DNA from: Fangia hongkongensis FSC776 = DSM 21703
Lineage (GTDB): Bacteria; Pseudomonadota; Gammaproteobacteria; Francisellales; Francisellaceae
Direction: 5' to 3'
DNA length: 64,000 nt
Assembly (NCBI RefSeq): GCF_000379445.1
Contig: NZ_KB902275.1
Location: forward strand, 54,983 to 118,982
The notes under the pieces: model-generated
The model's input: only the letters and a program-made list of their open reading frames with translations
The model's database searches: none
What the model was told of the DNA's origin: nothing
Position numbers and translations under genes: made by a program
In this document: positions 10,736-20,120 of the stretch, piece after piece
Layout of the letters: each line of letters begins with the position of its first letter
How positions within the stretch are numbered: position 1 is the first letter of the stretch

Positions 10736-12790
10736 TTAAGCCTTAATATACTGATCAGCGTTTTTCAGCCAACGCTCAATAATGGCACCCACGCTTTCTG
10801 GGTGATCTTTCACTAATACGCTTGCTATTTCAGTCACATCATTAAAAAGCGACTGATGCATGCTTAGATCCGCGACTTTAAAGTGAATATCCCCAGTTTG
10901 GTTTTTGCCAAAGATATCACCTGGCCCTCTTAGCTTTAAATCTTCCTCCGCAATCACAAAGCCATCTTGTGTTTGGCGCATCAGCTCCAAGCGCTTTCTT
11001 GCCGTCACCGATAATGGAGCTTGATAAAGTAAAATACAATTACTCTCTTTATGTCCTCTACCCACCCTACCACGCAGCTGATGGAGCTGTGATAAGCCAA
11101 GACGCTCTGCATTATCAATAATCATAATATTGGCATTTGGCACATCAACACCCACTTCAATCACAGTGGTCGCAACCAACACATCAAGCTTATGTGCTTT
11201 AAAATCAGCCATTACTAGGGCTTTCTCTGTAGCTTTCATTGCGCCGTGAATAAGCCCAATGCGCACATTTGGCAGGGCATTTTTAACTCGCTCATAAAGC
11301 GAGCTGACATCTTGAAGTCTTGTGAGCACTTCTGAGCTTTCAATTAAAGGACACACCCAATATGCCTGCCCGCCTTTTTCAACATGCGCCTCCAGTTTTT
11401 GAATCAATGTTGCTTTTTTATTTTCTGAAAGCACACTTGTCTTAATTGGCTTTCGATTTGGGGGAAGCTCATCAATCACTGATAAATCTAAATCACCATA
11501 CACCGTCATCGCCAATGTTCTTGGAATCGGTGTTGCCGTCATCACAATTTGATGTGGACTATAGTCCTTTGATTTTGCTTTTTCAATAAGTGCTAGGCGC
11601 TGTTCTACACCAAAGCGATGCTGCTCATCAATAATCACTAAAGCCAAATTAGGATAATGCATTGACTCTTGAAAAACGGCATGCGTTCCCACCACGACAC
11701 AATTGGGATTTTGCTGTATTTCATCTAATGCTGTCTCTCGTGCCTTTTTCGTTAACTTTTGCGCAACAAAAATAACGGGGATATCAAACGCCTCTAACCA
11801 GTTTTTTAAATTATGATAATGCTGTTCAGCAAGAATCTCAGTTGGCGCCATGATAATCGATTGGAAATTATTTAACGAGGCTTGAATAAGACAAGCGGCT
11901 GCAATGAGTGTTTTCCCCGAGCCCACATCCCCTTGAATTAACCTTGAGATCGGTTTTTTAGCTGAGAAATCTGTAAAGATTTCATCTATAACGCGCATTT
12001 GCGCTTTGGTTGGTGTAAAACTTAAGCCTGCCAGAAACTCCTTATGTTCCTTAAGGTTAATTTCAAATGGAACATAGTCACCTACAGTCATTTTGTCTCT
12101 TGCGATCTTAGCATTTAGATGATGCGCTAGAATCTCCTCTAAAGCCAATCGATAACGCGCTTTATGGCTCAGATCGAATATTTCATTCAATGTTTTATTT
12201 GGTGGAAAGTGTATTGTTTGAATGGCATGATTAATGCTAATTAGATTAAAATGTTTTAATACAGTATCTGGAATATACTCGCTAAATAAATAATCTTTCA
12301 GTTGGGTAATGAATTTATAAATAACATGTGAGCTAATACCATCGATACTTGGGTAAACAGGTGTAATTCCTTTTTTAAGCGATGCATTTTGCTGATTGAT
12401 AATTTGCCATTCTGGGTGAATCAACTCAATAATGTTAGCGCTCGTATTTTGCTTGATTATTTCACCATAACAGCGAATTTTTGCGCCATTTTTGAGAAGC
12501 GATACTTGATTGGGGTAAAAGCGAAATAAATGCATCTGACATCCACCTGTATCATCTGCAAAAAAACAACTTAAGTGTTTTTTACCAAAAGGTGTGACAT
12601 TCACTCCTTGAATCACCCCTTCAATCAATGCTTTTTGTCCCGCTTGAACACTGGCAATTTTGCTAATGACTCTTCTATCTTCATAGGATTTAGGCAAATG
12701 TAATAATAATGCCTCTACAGAGTGAATACCGCCCTTTTCAAGTTTGGCGCTTAAACTCTTACCTAAGCCTTTTAATGTCTCTAGCTCCAT
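10736..12790 (-). CDS. recG: ATP-dependent DNA helicase RecG
   Basis: Remodels stalled replication forks and Holliday junctions. The 684-residue length is close to that of E. coli RecG. N-terminal wedge/OB fold, then SF2 motor: Walker A GDVGSGKTLIAA, DEQH box IIDEQHRFGVEQR, motif III MTATPIPRTLAM, and late motifs VVATTVIEVGVDVPNA, QLRGRVGRG and DGFVIAEEDLKLRGPGDIFG. The ATG at 12790 is preferred to the TTG one codon earlier. It sits 12 bases after the AsmA-like gene on the same strand and may share its transcript. Confidence 0.97.
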   Translation of the reverse strand: MELETLKGLGKSLSAKLEKGGIHSVEALLLHLPKSYEDRRVISKIASVQAGQKALIEGVIQGVNVTPFGKKHLSCFFADDTGGCQMHLFRFYPNQVSLLKNGAKIRCYGEIIKQNTSANIIELIHPEWQIINQQNASLKKGITPVYPSIDGISSHVIYKFITQLKDYLFSEYIPDTVLKHFNLISINHAIQTIHFPPNKTLNEIFDLSHKARYRLALEEILAHHLNAKIARDKMTVGDYVPFEINLKEHKEFLAGLSFTPTKAQMRVIDEIFTDFSAKKPISRLIQGDVGSGKTLIAAACLIQASLNNFQSIIMAPTEILAEQHYHNLKNWLEAFDIPVIFVAQKLTKKARETALDEIQQNPNCVVVGTHAVFQESMHYPNLALVIIDEQHRFGVEQRLALIEKAKSKDYSPHQIVMTATPIPRTLAMTVYGDLDLSVIDELPPNRKPIKTSVLSENKKATLIQKLEAHVEKGGQAYWVCPLIESSEVLTRLQDVSSLYERVKNALPNVRIGLIHGAMKATEKALVMADFKAHKLDVLVATTVIEVGVDVPNANIMIIDNAERLGLSQLHQLRGRVGRGHKESNCILLYQAPLSVTARKRLELMRQTQDGFVIAEEDLKLRGPGDIFGKNQTGDIHFKVADLSMHQSLFNDVTEIASVLVKDHPESVGAIIERWLKNADQYIKA

Positions 12791-12801
12791 CAAAGTGCTC
12801 G

Positions 12802-14097
12802 CTAACGAAATGCCGCGCGAAAGCGTTTTTGCAGTGCTTCTTGCACCGCTTTTTGAATAATGGGCTGAATTTGCTGGCGAATATTCTCCTCATCTACCTT
12901 GCCTTGAAAGGTGTGATTGCGATAAAGAATATGATAAGGAATGATAAAATTACTCGCCCCAGTCAAACTCAAAGTCAAAGGATAATTTGCTACAAACGGC
13001 TTTAAAAGCACTTTGCCTTTCCCGGTTATGACAAATTCAGGCGCCTGCCAGCGTAGCTGATCTGTTACAAGCTGACTATTTGATAGGGTGTTATTAATTG
13101 TGAGTTTATCAAGTGTTGTCATTTCTTTGATATTTGGTTTAATTTGTCCATTATTCAAAAGTGGCATCAGTTGATGGCGAAGGCGCTGAAATGCCCCACC
13201 AATTCCTTGTCCATTATTCAGTGAGACTATTAATCCATTTGTAGAATGGGCAAGTTTATTTAAATTAATACCCCGAAGCTGTCCCTGTTTCGCTTCAATG
13301 TCTATTTTGCTATCTAATTTTTTATTTTTTTCAACATCTGCATGCACTGCCAGCTGATTTAATTTTAAGCGATAGCCCTTTAAATTGAAAATACGCTCAA
13401 CATCAAAGTGCTCTGCTTGATAATCTAGAGAAAGCCTAAGTGGTTTAAAGTGCTTAATTTGTACATCCACTTTTCCTTGATTGCCATTAAGATCAATGGA
13501 TATATTATTTATCGTCAGTGCTTTTAGCCCCTTTGAAATACTTAGCTCTGGCAAGCGTACCTCTACTTTATTTTTCTGTGCTGTATAAGTGGCCTTTGTT
13601 GATGATAAAATCAGCGTTTGACCCTTCTCAGTCACCGCGCTTTTTATATGCAGATTGCCATTAAAGCCCTTCAGCCAAGCATCTATATATAACAACCCTT
13701 GTTGTTGCCTGACAAGTGACTTTGTGTTTTGCAGTTGATAATGGTCGTTGATGGTAATCTCACCATGATCCAGCTGCAAAGCTGAAACTGGAATTGTTGG
13801 TGAAAACAATAATTCCTTCAAGGAGGTATGTAAAGTTGCTTTTTGCCATGATCCAGCGAGCTCCAAGCCTTGATTTTTTGTGTGAATCGTTACATCTTTC
13901 GCTGTCAGTTCCATCTTCCAAATATCAAGCGCCATATCGCCATTTATAGCCACTTCAACATTTGGATTTTTATTCAGCGAATTAAGTAAATCTGCTTTGT
14001 AATGATTCGGGTTTAGAAAAAAGAAAAACCATATCACAACACATAAAATGACAAGCACAACAAGCGCGATAATACTAAGCACAATACGTTTGATCAT
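12802..14097 (-). CDS. AsmA-like inner-membrane-anchored protein
   Basis: A 431-residue protein with one N-terminal membrane helix (VLSIIALVVLVILCVVIWFF) followed by NPNHYKADLLNSLNK and a long beta-rich periplasmic body. This is the AsmA-family arrangement. AsmA relatives are thought to bridge the periplasm and help phospholipid transport to the outer membrane. The ATG at 14097 follows AAAGG at good spacing. An upstream frame could add 14 residues that would break the usual short pre-helix segment. It is upstream of recG on the same strand. Confidence 0.7.
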   Translation of the reverse strand: MIKRIVLSIIALVVLVILCVVIWFFFFLNPNHYKADLLNSLNKNPNVEVAINGDMALDIWKMELTAKDVTIHTKNQGLELAGSWQKATLHTSLKELLFSPTIPVSALQLDHGEITINDHYQLQNTKSLVRQQQGLLYIDAWLKGFNGNLHIKSAVTEKGQTLILSSTKATYTAQKNKVEVRLPELSISKGLKALTINNISIDLNGNQGKVDVQIKHFKPLRLSLDYQAEHFDVERIFNLKGYRLKLNQLAVHADVEKNKKLDSKIDIEAKQGQLRGINLNKLAHSTNGLIVSLNNGQGIGGAFQRLRHQLMPLLNNGQIKPNIKEMTTLDKLTINNTLSNSQLVTDQLRWQAPEFVITGKGKVLLKPFVANYPLTLSLTGASNFIIPYHILYRNHTFQGKVDEENIRQQIQPIIQKAVQEALQKRFRAAFR

Positions 14098-14281
14098 AAA
14101 CCAACCTTTCATCCCAGTTGATAAGAATAACCTCGCCACAAATCATCATAGAAATACAAGCATTATGATGAACCTTATCTTTCAATCATAAAAAACTCAT
14201 ATTTCTGATTGGCTTCATAGGCGATGTTTCTTATTATGTTTGTATTATTGTAGCGAAGTTTTCAGTAGTACCAAATAGATT

Positions 14282-14581
14282 ATGATAAAAAAGCAATATG
14301 CCTTTATCCTTATAGCACTTGGGTTGATGCTCACAGGCTGTGGCCAAATGGGTCCGCTTTATCTGCCACAAGATAATGTGGATGCAAAAACTACCACAAG
14401 TGACAATACCAATACACAACAAAACACAAAAACAAATGTAGCAGATAGTAATAGTTCACAGTCACAAAAAGATGATGACACAACAACACAAAAGTCCAAT
14501 AACACAAGTAATAGTACAACAGATAATGACACAGATAGCAGTGTCCCACCGCTACTAAAAGCACCTGCATCTAATACATAA
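14282..14581 (+). CDS. lptM: LPS-assembly lipoprotein LptM (YifL-like)
   Basis: A 99-residue lipoprotein. Signal peptide with lipobox LTGC, followed directly by GQMGPLYLP, the family signature just after the lipid-modified Cys. LptM binds the LptD-LptE translocon and helps its disulfide maturation at the outer membrane. The tail after residue 30 is a low-complexity Asn/Thr/Ser/Asp stretch, longer than in E. coli (67 residues). In many gammaproteobacteria the gene precedes lysA-dapF. Here it is followed by an outer-membrane protein gene. Confidence 0.88.
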   Translation: MIKKQYAFILIALGLMLTGCGQMGPLYLPQDNVDAKTTTSDNTNTQQNTKTNVADSNSSQSQKDDDTTTQKSNNTSNSTTDNDTDSSVPPLLKAPASNT

Positions 14582-14612
14582 AATGAATAAAATTGAAAAA
14601 GAGAGGTTTACT

Positions 14613-15761
14613 ATGAGTCGATATAAATATAGCGCTATTTTATTCTTTGGTGCGCTTATATCTAGTGGTTTTGCTGCCAGCAATAGTACTGAGAATGCAG
14701 CTGCCATGGCTCAAAAATACAGAGATTTGGCAAAAAGCTATCAAGCGCTTGCTGATCAATATCAAAAAGAGGCTGATGCACAACAAACACCAGCTCATAC
14801 GGATGTTACTAGCACAAAAGCAAGTACATCAACACCTACGACGACTGCTGTAGCTAGTGACAAGGCGACAAGCGCATCCACTACTACTAATAAGGATACA
14901 ACTGATAAGACAGCTCAAAATACTGTTAGCCCTTGGGAAGCAAAACGCTTAGAAAATGCAAAGGCTAGTTCACAATCCTCTAACACTGATACAACTAAAA
15001 GCGATACATCACACCTCGCTTCTTTAAAACAAGGTGAGAGCGACAGTGTGCCGCAAAGCATTATTGATGATGAGCAAATTAAAAAACCAACCCTTGCCGT
15101 AGCTGAACCATGGAAAGGAACAAACTTTGGGCTTGGTGGCAGCATGACCACAGGAAACTCAGCAGCGACAAATTATAATGCTAATGCCAATTTAAGTTAT
15201 ACACCCATTGTCCCATGGCAAAATACACTCACGATGAACTATAACTATTCACGTGATGACACCGCCGATAATGTTAAAACTAACAAATTCCAAGCATTTG
15301 GTAAAAGTGCATGGAATTTTGATAAAAACAACGGGGTTTACGGCAGTATCAATTACCTTAAAGATCAACTTGATACTTATGTTTATGTTGTGACGGAATC
15401 CTTTGGTTATCAACGTCTATTATACGGCAATGATAAAATGACGCTAAGTGTGTTAACAGGTCCAAGTTTAACGCAGCAACAGGTACAAAATAGTGGCGAA
15501 TTTACAAACTCATTTGGTTGGCAGTCTGGGTTAGATTATGTTTGGAACTTTACGGATAGTTCCTCCCTTAAACAGAGCATTATCGTCAACTATACCGGCT
15601 CTAATGGTACAACTTACACCTCAAACTCAACGCTTTCAACACAGCTTTATAAAAACTTAAGCTTACAGCTGAGCTTTATTGTAAATGGTTCAAGTTGGGC
15701 TGAAGCAGGTAAAAAACGCGTTGGCACAACGACCACAACTTCGCTTTTATATACATTCTAG
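14613..15761 (+). CDS. DUF481-type outer-membrane beta-barrel protein
   Basis: A 382-residue exported protein. Signal peptide ending near SSGFAAS, an N-terminal Ala/Gln helix (EKYRDLAKSYQALADQY-like), a Ser/Thr-rich linker to about residue 160, then an alternating beta pattern (GLGGSMTTGNSAATNYN through SLLYTF) with a terminal aromatic, typical of an outer-membrane barrel. The body matches the DUF481 salt-induced outer-membrane protein family; the coiled linker is extra. The ATG at 14613 follows GAGAGG; a frame 30 bases earlier would bury the signal peptide. The function is unknown. Confidence 0.75.
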   Translation: MSRYKYSAILFFGALISSGFAASNSTENAAAMAQKYRDLAKSYQALADQYQKEADAQQTPAHTDVTSTKASTSTPTTTAVASDKATSASTTTNKDTTDKTAQNTVSPWEAKRLENAKASSQSSNTDTTKSDTSHLASLKQGESDSVPQSIIDDEQIKKPTLAVAEPWKGTNFGLGGSMTTGNSAATNYNANANLSYTPIVPWQNTLTMNYNYSRDDTADNVKTNKFQAFGKSAWNFDKNNGVYGSINYLKDQLDTYVYVVTESFGYQRLLYGNDKMTLSVLTGPSLTQQQVQNSGEFTNSFGWQSGLDYVWNFTDSSSLKQSIIVNYTGSNGTTYTSNSTLSTQLYKNLSLQLSFIVNGSSWAEAGKKRVGTTTTTSLLYTF

Positions 15762-15783
15762 CTCTAAAAACATAGGAGGACTT

Positions 15784-16320
15784 ATGGCAAAAGGAACAGC
15801 AAAACAGCGCTATAATATAGCAATTCGCATCTTACACAAACTGGTTGCACTTTGCATTATTCTACAGTTTATCATTGGCTTTTTCTTCGATAGCCTTTTT
15901 GCAAACTTTTACCCAAGCACATTTATGATGCTGCATAAATCTATCGGTCTTAGCACGCTGATCCTTGTGATACTCCTTATTCTAATACGCCTTGTAAGTA
16001 AAAAACTCCCCTATGGAAACACCTTGCCAAAGCCGCAAATTTTCCTTGCAAAAGTGGTTCATTTTGGCATGTATGTTTGTATTATTCTCATGTCACTATC
16101 TGGCTTTATTGCCTCGCAATTATTCCAATACCCTTTTTGGTATTTCGATCTTGTTCAAATCCCCGTTTTCCTGCCTCATAACGCAGCACTAGGTGCACAA
16201 ATCTTCTCTTTGCATCCAATCGTTGCTTACATTCTTTTAGTGCTTGTTATTTTGCATATATTAGCGGTTATCTATCATCGATTTATTGTCAAAGACAGTA
16301 TTTTAAAGCGTATCTGGTAG
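15784..16320 (+). CDS. Cytochrome b561 family protein
   Basis: A 178-residue four-helix membrane protein. RILHKLVALCIILQFIIG at the start, LHKSIGLSTLILVILLI, and later FGMYVCIILMSLSG and HPIVAYILLVLVILHILAVIYHRF supply the helix His residues that would bind two b hemes. Family members (CybB/YodB) pass electrons between quinol and superoxide or other acceptors in the inner membrane. The ATG at 15784 follows AGGAGG. It sits 22 bases behind the DUF481 gene. Confidence 0.9.
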   Translation: MAKGTAKQRYNIAIRILHKLVALCIILQFIIGFFFDSLFANFYPSTFMMLHKSIGLSTLILVILLILIRLVSKKLPYGNTLPKPQIFLAKVVHFGMYVCIILMSLSGFIASQLFQYPFWYFDLVQIPVFLPHNAALGAQIFSLHPIVAYILLVLVILHILAVIYHRFIVKDSILKRIW

Positions 16321-16480
16321 CACCACCCAAAACTATACTTAGCTCCAGTTTCTTTTGTCTCAGCGCTTGCTGTCATCGGAAATTTTGCTAAGTATTTTTA
16401 TTGCAAATCTCGCTATACATTTGATATAGAAAAGATGACAATACTCATGAGTTCTATCTATATGTTTACAGGGGGATATC

Positions 16481-17272
16481 ATGTCAAAAGCACAACCTAC
16501 AGCACAAAAATCTGTTGTTTTAATCACAGGGGCAAGCTCAGGCTTTGGTGAGGCTATGGCTGAAAAATACAATGCTAATGGACACCCTTTAATTCTGATT
16601 GCACGGCGCTTTCAAAAGCTTGAGAGTTTAGCAGCAAGGCTTAATCAGGACTATCCTATCCATATTGCTGAAGTTGATGTGAGCAATAAAGTGAGTATTG
16701 ATACATTTTTAGACAATTTACCTAAAAAGCTCCAATCTATTGGCGTTCTAATTAATAATGCAGGCCTTGCACTTGGTACTCAAGCATTCAACCTTGCCAA
16801 TGAAAATGATTTTGAAACAATGATTCAAACCAATATCAATGGACTTTTGTACATGACTAAACGTGTTTTACCTTACATGTTAGCACATCATAAAGGGCAC
16901 ATTGTAAACATTGGCTCTACTGCTGGAAACTGGCCTTATGGCGGCGGTAATGTTTATTGTGGAACAAAAGCATTTGTTCAGCAATTTTCACGAGCACTTC
17001 GCTCAGATTTACAAGGGGAAAACATCCGCGTAAGTAATATTGAACCTGGCATGGCGGAGACAGAGTTCTCTGTTGTCCGCTTTAAGGGTGATCAGGAACA
17101 GGCTGATAATGTCTATCAAGGAACACAGGCACTTGAAGCTGAAGATATTGCTAATATTGTCTATTTTACTACAAGCTTACCTCAGCATGTTAATATCAAC
17201 ACTTTAGAGGTTATGCCCACCTCTCAAAGCTGGGGACCACTTCATGTCGTGCGTAACAAAGACATAAGCTGA
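16481..17272 (+). CDS. Short-chain dehydrogenase (YdfG-like)
   Basis: A 263-residue Rossmann oxidoreductase. Cofactor motif ITGASSGFGEAMA near the start, NNAG at about residue 93, catalytic Ser in NIGSTAG and Tyr-x-x-x-Lys in VYCGTKAF. The C-terminal half (NWPYGGGN, VSNIEPGMAETEFS, VNINTLEVMPTSQSWGP) is that of YdfG, an NADP-dependent 3-hydroxy-acid/serine dehydrogenase. The start follows GGGGG. A 7-base gap to the EamA transporter suggests co-transcription. Confidence 0.9.
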   Translation: MSKAQPTAQKSVVLITGASSGFGEAMAEKYNANGHPLILIARRFQKLESLAARLNQDYPIHIAEVDVSNKVSIDTFLDNLPKKLQSIGVLINNAGLALGTQAFNLANENDFETMIQTNINGLLYMTKRVLPYMLAHHKGHIVNIGSTAGNWPYGGGNVYCGTKAFVQQFSRALRSDLQGENIRVSNIEPGMAETEFSVVRFKGDQEQADNVYQGTQALEAEDIANIVYFTTSLPQHVNINTLEVMPTSQSWGPLHVVRNKDIS

Positions 17273-17278
17273 ATTCCC

Positions 17279-18160
17279 ATGAGTGTTTTTTATCTGATCC
17301 TCGCCCAGGTTGTGACTGGAATAAACATTACTGGCTCAAAATACCTTGTTGCACACTTACCTATTGTTGCTCTTCTGGAAATCCGCTTTATTGTTGGCAG
17401 CATTGTGCTTTTATGTTGTATTCCTTTTTTTAATAAGCAACAAAAAAGTGCCTCCAGCATACGCGCATTAAATAAATCCGACTGGGGGATATTAATTCTA
17501 CAGGCATTATGCGCTGGCATGTTTTTTAACCTTATGATGCTAAGTGGTATCCAGTTCACCAGCGCCTCAATGGCAGGACTGATCACAAGCACTTTGCCTG
17601 CCATTATCATTGTGCTTTCCTTCTTTATCTTTAAGCAGCGCATCACCCGTTTTAAGCTTCTTTGTATTATCTTTGCCACCATAGGTTTAATTGCAATTAA
17701 TGCGCCCAACATGCATGGTAGCAGCTTTTCCGCCTACTCACTTCTGGGCGATGTCATCATACTCTTTGCGATGATTCCAGAGGCGCTTTATTATGTGCTT
17801 AGCAAATTCAAAGCAACGAAGCTTTCAGCTGTTAAAGCGGCGTTTTTAATGAATTTGATTAATGCTATCGCTATGCTTCCTATTATATTTTTTGCCCACT
17901 GGGGCAGCCTCCTTGAGCTCAATTTAACCGGTAGTGCCGTTCTTTTGTTGGTGTCCATTGTTTCTGCTCTTTTTTACCTTTTTTGGTTTATGGGCTGCAA
18001 TCAAGTCTCTAGCACAACAGCGGGACTCATCACTGCATTTATGCCCATTTCAACACTTGGGCTTTCTTTTATTTTCCTTGGTGAAAAAATCACATTGATT
18101 CAAGGCATAGGGACGCTTTTAATTCTGCTCTCAATTATCTTTGGCAGTAGAAAAGCATAA
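17279..18160 (+). CDS. DMT-superfamily transporter (EamA domains)
   Basis: A 293-residue protein with about ten membrane helices in two EamA repeats (roughly 1-135 and 150-290). The second repeat ends with FMPISTLGLSFIFLGEKIT, the conserved end of such repeats. Members export or import amino acids, nucleotides or other metabolites; no substrate can be assigned. It lies immediately after the YdfG-like gene. Confidence 0.9.
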   Translation: MSVFYLILAQVVTGINITGSKYLVAHLPIVALLEIRFIVGSIVLLCCIPFFNKQQKSASSIRALNKSDWGILILQALCAGMFFNLMMLSGIQFTSASMAGLITSTLPAIIIVLSFFIFKQRITRFKLLCIIFATIGLIAINAPNMHGSSFSAYSLLGDVIILFAMIPEALYYVLSKFKATKLSAVKAAFLMNLINAIAMLPIIFFAHWGSLLELNLTGSAVLLLVSIVSALFYLFWFMGCNQVSSTTAGLITAFMPISTLGLSFIFLGEKITLIQGIGTLLILLSIIFGSRKA

Positions 18161-18229
18161 AAAATCATTGCGTATTACATTGGTTTTGTTATAGTGAATT
18201 TGTATTAATTATAAACAGAGGCACCTAAA

Positions 18230-18919
18230 TTGGACGTTCCGTTGGAACTCATTATCAGTTTTATCACCATTACAGCATTAGAAACTGTACTCGCAATTGA
18301 TAACTTATTGTTTATTTATCTTGTCACCTCCAAACTGCCTAAGCATCAGCAGCGTAAGGCACAGGTGACGGCTATTTCATTGGCTGCAATAATGCGTATC
18401 GCCTGTTTGTTGGCGATCAGTTTTATTATGTCATTAACCGCGCCTTTGTTTAACATTTTTGACAATGCCATTAGCACACGTGATTTGATTCTCATCGGTG
18501 GTGGTCTTTTCTTAATGGTCAAAGCTATTTATGAAATTGCTGCATTATATAAACCTAAAAAAGCACACCTTCAGGTCTCCTATAACATTGTCTCGGCGAT
18601 TATTCAAATTGTGTTAATTGATGCGGTATTCTCAATTGATAGTGTTATTACTGCGATTGGTTTGACCGATAATACCATGATTATTGTCGCTTCCATTTTG
18701 ACTTCATGTGTCCTGATGGTAATCGCGAGTAAATACTTGGTGAAGTTAACCGAATCGGTGCAATTAAAGCTTATTGCTTTATCATCACTTGTCTTTATTG
18801 GCGTGATTTTGATTGCACAAGGCGTGGATATTAAAATTGACAAATCATATCTTCTTGTTGCGCTTGGATTTGCTGCGGCTATCTATATTCTACAGAAGTT
18901 TGCTAGAAAAACGTCATAA
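18230..18919 (+). CDS. TerC family integral membrane protein
   Basis: A 229-residue seven-helix protein with ETVLAIDNLLFIYLVTSKLP near the start and IDAVFSIDSVITAIGLT in the middle, the two Asp-bearing signatures of TerC/YkoY/Alx proteins. Relatives export manganese or calcium and contribute to metalation of exported proteins. The likely start is TTG at 18230 after AGGCACC. No manganese riboswitch was recognised in the 69 bases upstream. Confidence 0.9.
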   Translation: MDVPLELIISFITITALETVLAIDNLLFIYLVTSKLPKHQQRKAQVTAISLAAIMRIACLLAISFIMSLTAPLFNIFDNAISTRDLILIGGGLFLMVKAIYEIAALYKPKKAHLQVSYNIVSAIIQIVLIDAVFSIDSVITAIGLTDNTMIIVASILTSCVLMVIASKYLVKLTESVQLKLIALSSLVFIGVILIAQGVDIKIDKSYLLVALGFAAAIYILQKFARKTS

Positions 18920-18931
18920 CATTTTTTGACA

Positions 18932-18996
18932 CTATCTTAACATACAGCTCTTGGGGAAATCGGGGAACCACAAACCTGTACTTGATGCTAAGATAG
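18932..18996. other. Inverted-repeat structure in a convergent gap
   Basis: CTATCTTA (18932-18939) pairs with TAAGATAG (18989-18996), and TACAG/CTGTA inside could extend the stem. A G-rich interior (GGGGAAATCGGGGAACC) lies at the tip. It sits between the ends of terC and the oxidoreductase gene, so it could be a terminator lacking a T-tract or a small RNA. No known riboswitch class fits. Confidence 0.3.
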
Positions 18997-19064
18997 CGAC
19001 AGCACCATAGTAATACAACAGTATTGAAATTATAAAATCACCAAGAATCATCAATCTTCACAGA

Positions 19065-20003
19065 TTAAGGGCAAAGTACTAATTTCCCTACTGTATGCCC
19101 ACTTTCCAACAATTGATGTGCTTCAGCTGCCGCGTTAAAGTTCAGTTTTTTGCTAATATGGATATGAAGCGCGCCTTTTACAATCAGGTCACACAATAGG
19201 TTTAACTCCTGTAAATCCATACTGGCAATCATTGTGCAAGCATTCACCCCCTTTTCTTTTGCCTGATCGAGCACTCTATCTTTTGTTACCGATGGCACTG
19301 TCACCACTTTGCCAGTTTTTCCCACAACATCAAGTGAATGAACACCTGTATCACCGCCCACTAAGTCAATCACCAAATCAATATCATCCAATACTTTATA
19401 AAATTCAACTTGAGTATAATCAATAATCTCATCGGCTCCTAAAGACTTAACAAACTCATGGTTTCTTTTTGATGCCGTTGTAATGACATAGGCACCTTTT
19501 AATTTCGCAAGCTGAATCGCAATATGACCCACCCCGCCAGCACCTGCATGAATCAATACACGCTCACCTTTTTTCATCTGACCATGTGTGAAAAGTGCCT
19601 GCCATGCTGTAAGTGCTGCAATTGGCAAAGAGGCACCTGCCTCATAAGGAACCCCTTCAGGTTTAATCACAGTATTCTCAGGTTTAACTAAAACATATTC
19701 GCTATAACCATTTGGCACTGCAAAATCAAGCCTTGAAATCACTTTCTGACCAATATGAAATGCTGTTATATCATTATCCAAATCAATAATTTCACCACTT
19801 ATTTCATATCCAAGCCCAGAGGGAAGTGCTAAAGATTGGCAAACAAAGCTCGTTCCATTTCGTATTTTTGCATCAATAGGGTTAACACCACTGGCATGCA
19901 CCTTAATTAACATCTCACCCTGTTGCACTTTAGGCATCGGCGCATCAATGTTATATTGTAAAACCTCTACACCACCAAAACTTGCAATCTGTACTTTTTC
20001 CAT
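19065..20003 (-). CDS. NADPH:quinone-reductase-like zinc-free alcohol dehydrogenase (MDR)
   Basis: A 312-residue medium-chain dehydrogenase/reductase. GroES-like N-terminal domain with HASGVNPIDAKIRNG, then the cofactor domain with LIHAGAGGVGHIAIQLAKLKG and GADEIIDYTQ. The structural and catalytic zinc ligands of true alcohol dehydrogenases are absent, which places it with quinone oxidoreductases (Qor/ZTA1-like). It probably reduces quinones or enones with NADPH in the cytoplasm. It is a single-gene unit. Confidence 0.9.
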   Translation of the reverse strand: MEKVQIASFGGVEVLQYNIDAPMPKVQQGEMLIKVHASGVNPIDAKIRNGTSFVCQSLALPSGLGYEISGEIIDLDNDITAFHIGQKVISRLDFAVPNGYSEYVLVKPENTVIKPEGVPYEAGASLPIAALTAWQALFTHGQMKKGERVLIHAGAGGVGHIAIQLAKLKGAYVITTASKRNHEFVKSLGADEIIDYTQVEFYKVLDDIDLVIDLVGGDTGVHSLDVVGKTGKVVTVPSVTKDRVLDQAKEKGVNACTMIASMDLQELNLLCDLIVKGALHIHISKKLNFNAAAEAHQLLESGHTVGKLVLCP

Positions 20004-20120
20004 TTCATCTCACCTATAACCATTTTGTTATTATTAACGCTCAATATGAATATAAAAGATTATTATGCTTGTTAAAACTAATTTAAGATTAAGCATGCTC
20101 ACAATATGATACTCTAAAGC

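Noticed and set aside
18161..18229. Possible manganese riboswitch upstream of terC
   Set aside because: The 69-base gap is too short and lacks the yybP-ykoY consensus.
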